Below are positions 31,841 through 33,039 of a DNA stretch of 33,039 nt, piece after piece. A program made the translations under genes and the position numbers. How positions within the stretch are numbered: the first letter of the stretch is position 1; each line of letters begins with the position of its first letter. The notes beneath the pieces are model-generated. The model worked only from the letters and a program-made list of their open reading frames with translations. It searched no databases and had not been told where the DNA came from. This DNA is from Burkholderiales bacterium (GTDB taxonomy: Bacteria > Pseudomonadota > Gammaproteobacteria > Burkholderiales > CAIKXV01): positions 1-33,039 of the forward strand of contig JACMMK010000128.1 in assembly GCA_014379045.1 (NCBI GenBank). Direction: 5' to 3'.

Positions 31841-33039
31841 ATGCCCGCAACACACGCCGTCGCCGGCGCCCGGCTCGCCGTCGACATCGGCGGCACCTTC
31901 ACCGATATCGTACTGGAGGCGCGCGGCACGCGCTGGACCGGCAAGGTATTGACGACCCCGCGCGCGCCGGAAGAAGCCGTGGTGATCGCGATCGACGAGA
32001 TCCTCGCGCGCGCCTCGCTCGAGCCCGCGGCGCTCGGTTTGTTCATCCTCGGCACCACGCTCGCCACCAACGCGCTGATCGAACGCAAGGGGGCGAAGAC
32101 GGCGCTGGTGACGACGCAGGGCTTCCGCGATCTGGTCGAGATCGGCTGGGAGCACCGCTTCGCGCAGTACGACATCTTTCTGGACAAGCCGGCGCAATTG
32201 GTGCCGCGCTATCTGCGTCTGCCGGTTCCCGAACGCATCGACGCGCAGGGACGCGTGCTGCTGCCGCTCGACGAAGCCGCAGTGAACGCACTCGTGCCCG
32301 GGCTCGAGCGCGAGGGTGTGGAGAGCGTAGCGGTCGCCTTCCTGCAAAGCTTCGTCAATGCGGATCACGAGCGCCGCACCCGCGACCTGCTGCAGAAGGC
32401 GCTGCCGGACCTGTGGATCACGCTGTCCTCCGACGTCTGCCCCGAGATCCGTGAGTACGAGCGCATCTCGACGACCTGTGCGAACGCGTACGTCCAGCCG
32501 GTGATGGCCGGTTACCTCAACCGCCTCGGCGCGCGGCTGAAGGCGATGCACATCGATTGCCCGGTATTCCTGATGACCTCCGGCGGTGCGTTGTGCACGC
32601 TGGGGATGGGCGCCGCGGAGCCGGTGCGACTGGTCGAGTCGGGTCCGGCCGGCGGGGCGATCCTTGCGCGCACCGTCGCCGAGAGCGTCGGCGCAAAGCG
32701 TGCGCTGTCCTTCGACATGGGCGGCACCACGGCGAAAATCTGTTTCATCGACCACTACGAGCCTGAAATCTCGCGCAGTTTCGAGTTCGGACGGATGTAT
32801 CGCTTCATGAAGGGGAGCGGGCTGCCGATCCGTATCCCGGTCATCGAGATGGTCGAGATCGGTGCGGGGGGCGGCTCGATCGCGCGCGTCGACGACCTCG
32901 AACGCATCCAGGTCGGGCCCGACAGTGCCGGGTCGGAGCCGGGCCCGGCGTGCTATGCGCGCGGCGGCACGCATGCGACCGTGACCGACGCCGACTGTGC
33001 GATGGGCCTGCTCGATCCGCGACGATTCGCCGGCGGTCG
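31841..33039 (+). CDS. Hydantoinase/oxoprolinase A (HyuA) family protein, 3'-partial
   Basis: The frame opens at ATG 31841 and runs off the window edge (399 codons seen of roughly 700 usual). It starts RLAVDIGGTFTDIVLE, the ATP-binding motif of the hydantoinase A/oxoprolinase family, and continues with LGTTLATNALIERKGAKTALVTT, FRDLVEIGWEHR, TSGGALC, LVESGPAGGAILA, LSFDMGGTTAKICFI, IEMVEIGAGGGSIA and GPDSAGSEPGPACYARGG. The family cleaves cyclic amides (hydantoins, 5-oxoproline) or carboxylates acetone/acetophenone with ATP; a HyuB partner is expected just beyond the window. GAAAGAGAG lies eight bases upstream. It is divergent from the Bug-asparaginase-molybdenum operon. Confidence 0.95.
   Translation, partial: MPATHAVAGARLAVDIGGTFTDIVLEARGTRWTGKVLTTPRAPEEAVVIAIDEILARASLEPAALGLFILGTTLATNALIERKGAKTALVTTQGFRDLVEIGWEHRFAQYDIFLDKPAQLVPRYLRLPVPERIDAQGRVLLPLDEAAVNALVPGLEREGVESVAVAFLQSFVNADHERRTRDLLQKALPDLWITLSSDVCPEIREYERISTTCANAYVQPVMAGYLNRLGARLKAMHIDCPVFLMTSGGALCTLGMGAAEPVRLVESGPAGGAILARTVAESVGAKRALSFDMGGTTAKICFIDHYEPEISRSFEFGRMYRFMKGSGLPIRIPVIEMVEIGAGGGSIARVDDLERIQVGPDSAGSEPGPACYARGGTHATVTDADCAMGLLDPRRFAGG

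Noticed and set aside
31301..32974. 557-codon minus-strand frame across the Bug start and the hydantoinase gene
   Set aside because: The plus frame from 31841 is a clear HyuA protein and the minus frame has no recognisable domain.

Overview
This 33 kb window is GC-rich, densely coded chromosomal DNA, most likely from a Burkholderiales-type betaproteobacterium. The taxon is inferred from three Bug-family (TctC-like) periplasmic binding proteins, a cyanate/nitrate-type ABC cluster, an ABC-F protein of Uup type, a PEP-CTERM-like surface protein and frequent GTG starts. I see no rRNA, tRNA, CRISPR array, insertion sequence or phage gene.

Region 1 (1-11307) is the most interesting part. It is a cluster that looks like a bacterial immunity/conflict locus. 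In order it holds two small helical proteins (the first cut by the window edge), a TIR protein with one membrane span and an outer beta-rich tail, a protein with a TIR/deoxyribosyltransferase-like N-terminus, TPR-like repeats and a SLOG-like C-terminus, a patatin phospholipase, a convergent polytopic membrane protein with an unrecognised cytosolic domain, a one-span micro-protein, a protein with three TIR-like domains, and a nSTAND-type P-loop NTPase with a membrane span. No CD-NTase, Argonaute or known defence signature gene is present, so the locus does not fit CBASS or another named system as far as I can see. Several parts are predicted to be membrane-anchored with effector domains in the cytosol. 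Function is inferred from domain types only.

Region 2 (11346-14194) holds a rhodanese, a secreted fasciclin-domain protein, a divergent TetR regulator and an EamA/DMT exporter. The fasciclin-TetR intergenic region holds a promoter with palindromes, and a good terminator lies downstream of the fasciclin gene.

Region 3 (14267-19104) holds an M24-fold (creatinase-like) protein whose metal ligands look lost, a divergent Bug receptor, an ABC-F ATPase (Uup) and a DUF4149-like membrane protein.

Region 4 (19138-22956, minus strand) is a cyanate utilisation operon: binding protein, permease, ATPase and cyanase. It would import cyanate and convert it with bicarbonate to ammonia and CO2. A 536-bp palindrome-rich intergenic region precedes it. 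On the other side of that region is a PEP-CTERM-like DUF4394 protein.

Region 5 (24508-33039) looks like a catabolic cluster for a nitrogen-containing amide or heterocycle. It has an ornithine cyclodeaminase/mu-crystallin-type protein and a Bug receptor on the plus strand. A convergent minus-strand operon carries a second, closely related Bug receptor, a ReAV-type L-asparaginase, a xanthine-dehydrogenase-type molybdenum subunit and an alpha/beta hydrolase. A divergent hydantoinase/oxoprolinase A gene runs off the right edge. The substrate cannot be named from sequence.
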